Of a stretch of DNA of 64,000 nucleotides, positions 63,130-64,000 are shown piece after piece. Source of the stretch: Thalassotalea euphylliae (GTDB taxonomy: Bacteria; Pseudomonadota; Gammaproteobacteria; Enterobacterales; Alteromonadaceae); contig NZ_QUOU01000001.1 in assembly GCF_003390335.1 (NCBI RefSeq), forward strand, positions 1,984,001 to 2,048,000, in the 5' to 3' direction. A program made the position numbers and the translations under genes. Position 1 is the stretch's first letter; every line of letters starts with the position of its first letter. The notes beneath the pieces are model-generated. The model had not been told where the DNA came from. It worked only from the letters and a program-made list of their open reading frames with translations, and searched no databases.

Positions 63130-64000
63130 ATGTACAGTACTTATATCGCAAGACAAGCTATTTTAGACCGCAATGCCAATACCATAGGTTACGAATTACT
63201 CTTTCGCGATAGTTCGAAAAACGAATTTCCTATTGTGGATCCCGATGTGGCGAGCGCTAAGCTTATTATTCAAAACCACATTCATGGTGATATTGAAGCG
63301 ATAACAATGGGGAAAGTGGCGTTTATTAATTTTACCCAAGAGTGCTTAGTCCATAAGTTCCCCCTGTTGTTTGATCCAAAATCGATAGTGATAGAGGTCG
63401 CTGAGCAAGAAAATAACGCTGAGCGCCTACTCAAACTAGTGAAATCGTACCATCAGCGTGGCTATCAACTGGCATTAACGGCGTATGATACAGGCCGTAA
63501 GTGGGACGCATTTTTTCCCTACCTAGCATATATCAAAGTCGATATAGACGTTATTAACCCCAAGCGTTTATTTAGCGTGAGCGAGCGACTAAAGCCGTAC
63601 GATATTAAGTTGGTGGCGGAGAAAGTGGAAAGTAATCTGCAGCTCTTATCATTGGTAGAAGTTGGATTTAACTATTATCAGGGCTACTTTTATCACGAAC
63701 CTGAAATTATTGAGGGGCAAACCCTAGCACCTGTAAAAGCACAAATGGTGAGTTTGATGAACGAGGCATTCAAATCGCCAATGGATTTTGATGCTATCGC
63801 GCGGGTGATAAGTCAAGATGTGCAATTGAGTGTTGGCCTGTTAAAAATGGTGAACAATGTAGCAACTGGCACGCGTGTTGAAATTACCTCGTTAAAACAA
63901 GCCGCTGCTTATTTAGGTGAAGAAAAATTACGCCAATTTGTGTCAATTTTGGCATTGTCCAAAATGACGACAGAAAAAACCCAAGAAGCAGCAAAGCAGG
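63130..64000 (+). CDS. EAL-HDOD signalling protein (cut by window edge)
   Basis: At least 290 residues from ATG 63130; the gene continues past the window. Residues about 1-200 are an EAL-like domain with a degenerate catalytic start (GYELLFRD instead of E-A-L-L-R), so c-di-GMP hydrolysis is unlikely. Residues from about 210 are an HDOD domain (ISQDVQLSVGLLKMVN; ITSLKQAAAYLGEEKLRQFV). The order and length match the YuxH/CdgJ-type proteins that affect motility and biofilm. Confidence 0.88.
   Translation, partial: MYSTYIARQAILDRNANTIGYELLFRDSSKNEFPIVDPDVASAKLIIQNHIHGDIEAITMGKVAFINFTQECLVHKFPLLFDPKSIVIEVAEQENNAERLLKLVKSYHQRGYQLALTAYDTGRKWDAFFPYLAYIKVDIDVINPKRLFSVSERLKPYDIKLVAEKVESNLQLLSLVEVGFNYYQGYFYHEPEIIEGQTLAPVKAQMVSLMNEAFKSPMDFDAIARVISQDVQLSVGLLKMVNNVATGTRVEITSLKQAAAYLGEEKLRQFVSILALSKMTTEKTQEAAKQ

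Overview
The window looks like the chromosome of a marine gammaproteobacterium of the Alteromonadales (Pseudoalteromonas, Colwellia or Thalassotalea type). The reasons are moderate-to-low G+C, a DgcN/DgcA D-glutamate catabolic module, a lysine riboswitch in front of aspartokinase III, YbiT, YgiQ, exonuclease I, and a large resident chromosomal integron. The genus is an inference from gene content; no rRNA is present.

Layout. (1) 1-19.5 kb is a type VI secretion (T6SS) cargo locus: the tail of a probable VgrG, a HEAT-like TIGR02270-type protein, a DUF2169 protein, a ketoacyl-synthase-like accessory protein, a PAAR-like DUF4150 protein, and a 1273-residue VasX-like effector with a C-terminal membrane-inserting region. 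Behind the effector lie eight tandem copies of a 346-350-residue two-TM protein, very probably its immunity protein. Seven of the eight are followed by a broken-off copy of the effector's last ~80 codons. (2) 19.8-20.4 kb holds three identical initiator tRNA-fMet genes. (3) 20.8-35.7 kb is mostly housekeeping: lysine riboswitch and lysC, a glutathione peroxidase with an OhrR/MarR regulator, a beta-hydroxyacid dehydrogenase, sbcB, an IS630 element, an M14 carboxypeptidase, an NhaC-type antiporter, and a LysR regulator with dgcN-dgcA for D-glutamate use. (4) 35.7-57.4 kb is the cassette array of a chromosomal integron, read on the minus strand away from intI at 57585-58547. I count 28 cassettes and 27 attC sites of about 100 bp, plus one remnant. 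(5) 58.6-64 kb is conserved chromosome: ybiT, ygiQ and a truncated EAL-HDOD gene.

How it fits together. intI has a perfect LexA box over its promoter, so cassette shuffling should follow the SOS response. Two cassettes each hold what looks like a T6SS effector plus its immunity gene (a Tae4 amidase pair and an L,D-transpeptidase-fold pair). The integron may therefore act as an armoury for the T6SS whose cargo locus is at the other end of the window. Other cassettes suggest defence or stress roles: a membrane-anchored PD-(D/E)XK nuclease, a possible HEPN protein, a Fic AMPylase and an acyltransferase. Two attC sites are interrupted by an IS110-family element. One of these copies is itself hit by two IS3 elements, and one of those by an IS256 element.

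The most unusual signal is a gene-less cassette of about 326 bp present in twelve copies, with two longer relatives. Its two ends can pair, as CCACCACAA with TTGTGGTGG. In a long relative both sides have changed together, to CACCCACAA with TTGTGGGTG. This suggests a structured RNA or single-stranded DNA element that spreads as an integron cassette.
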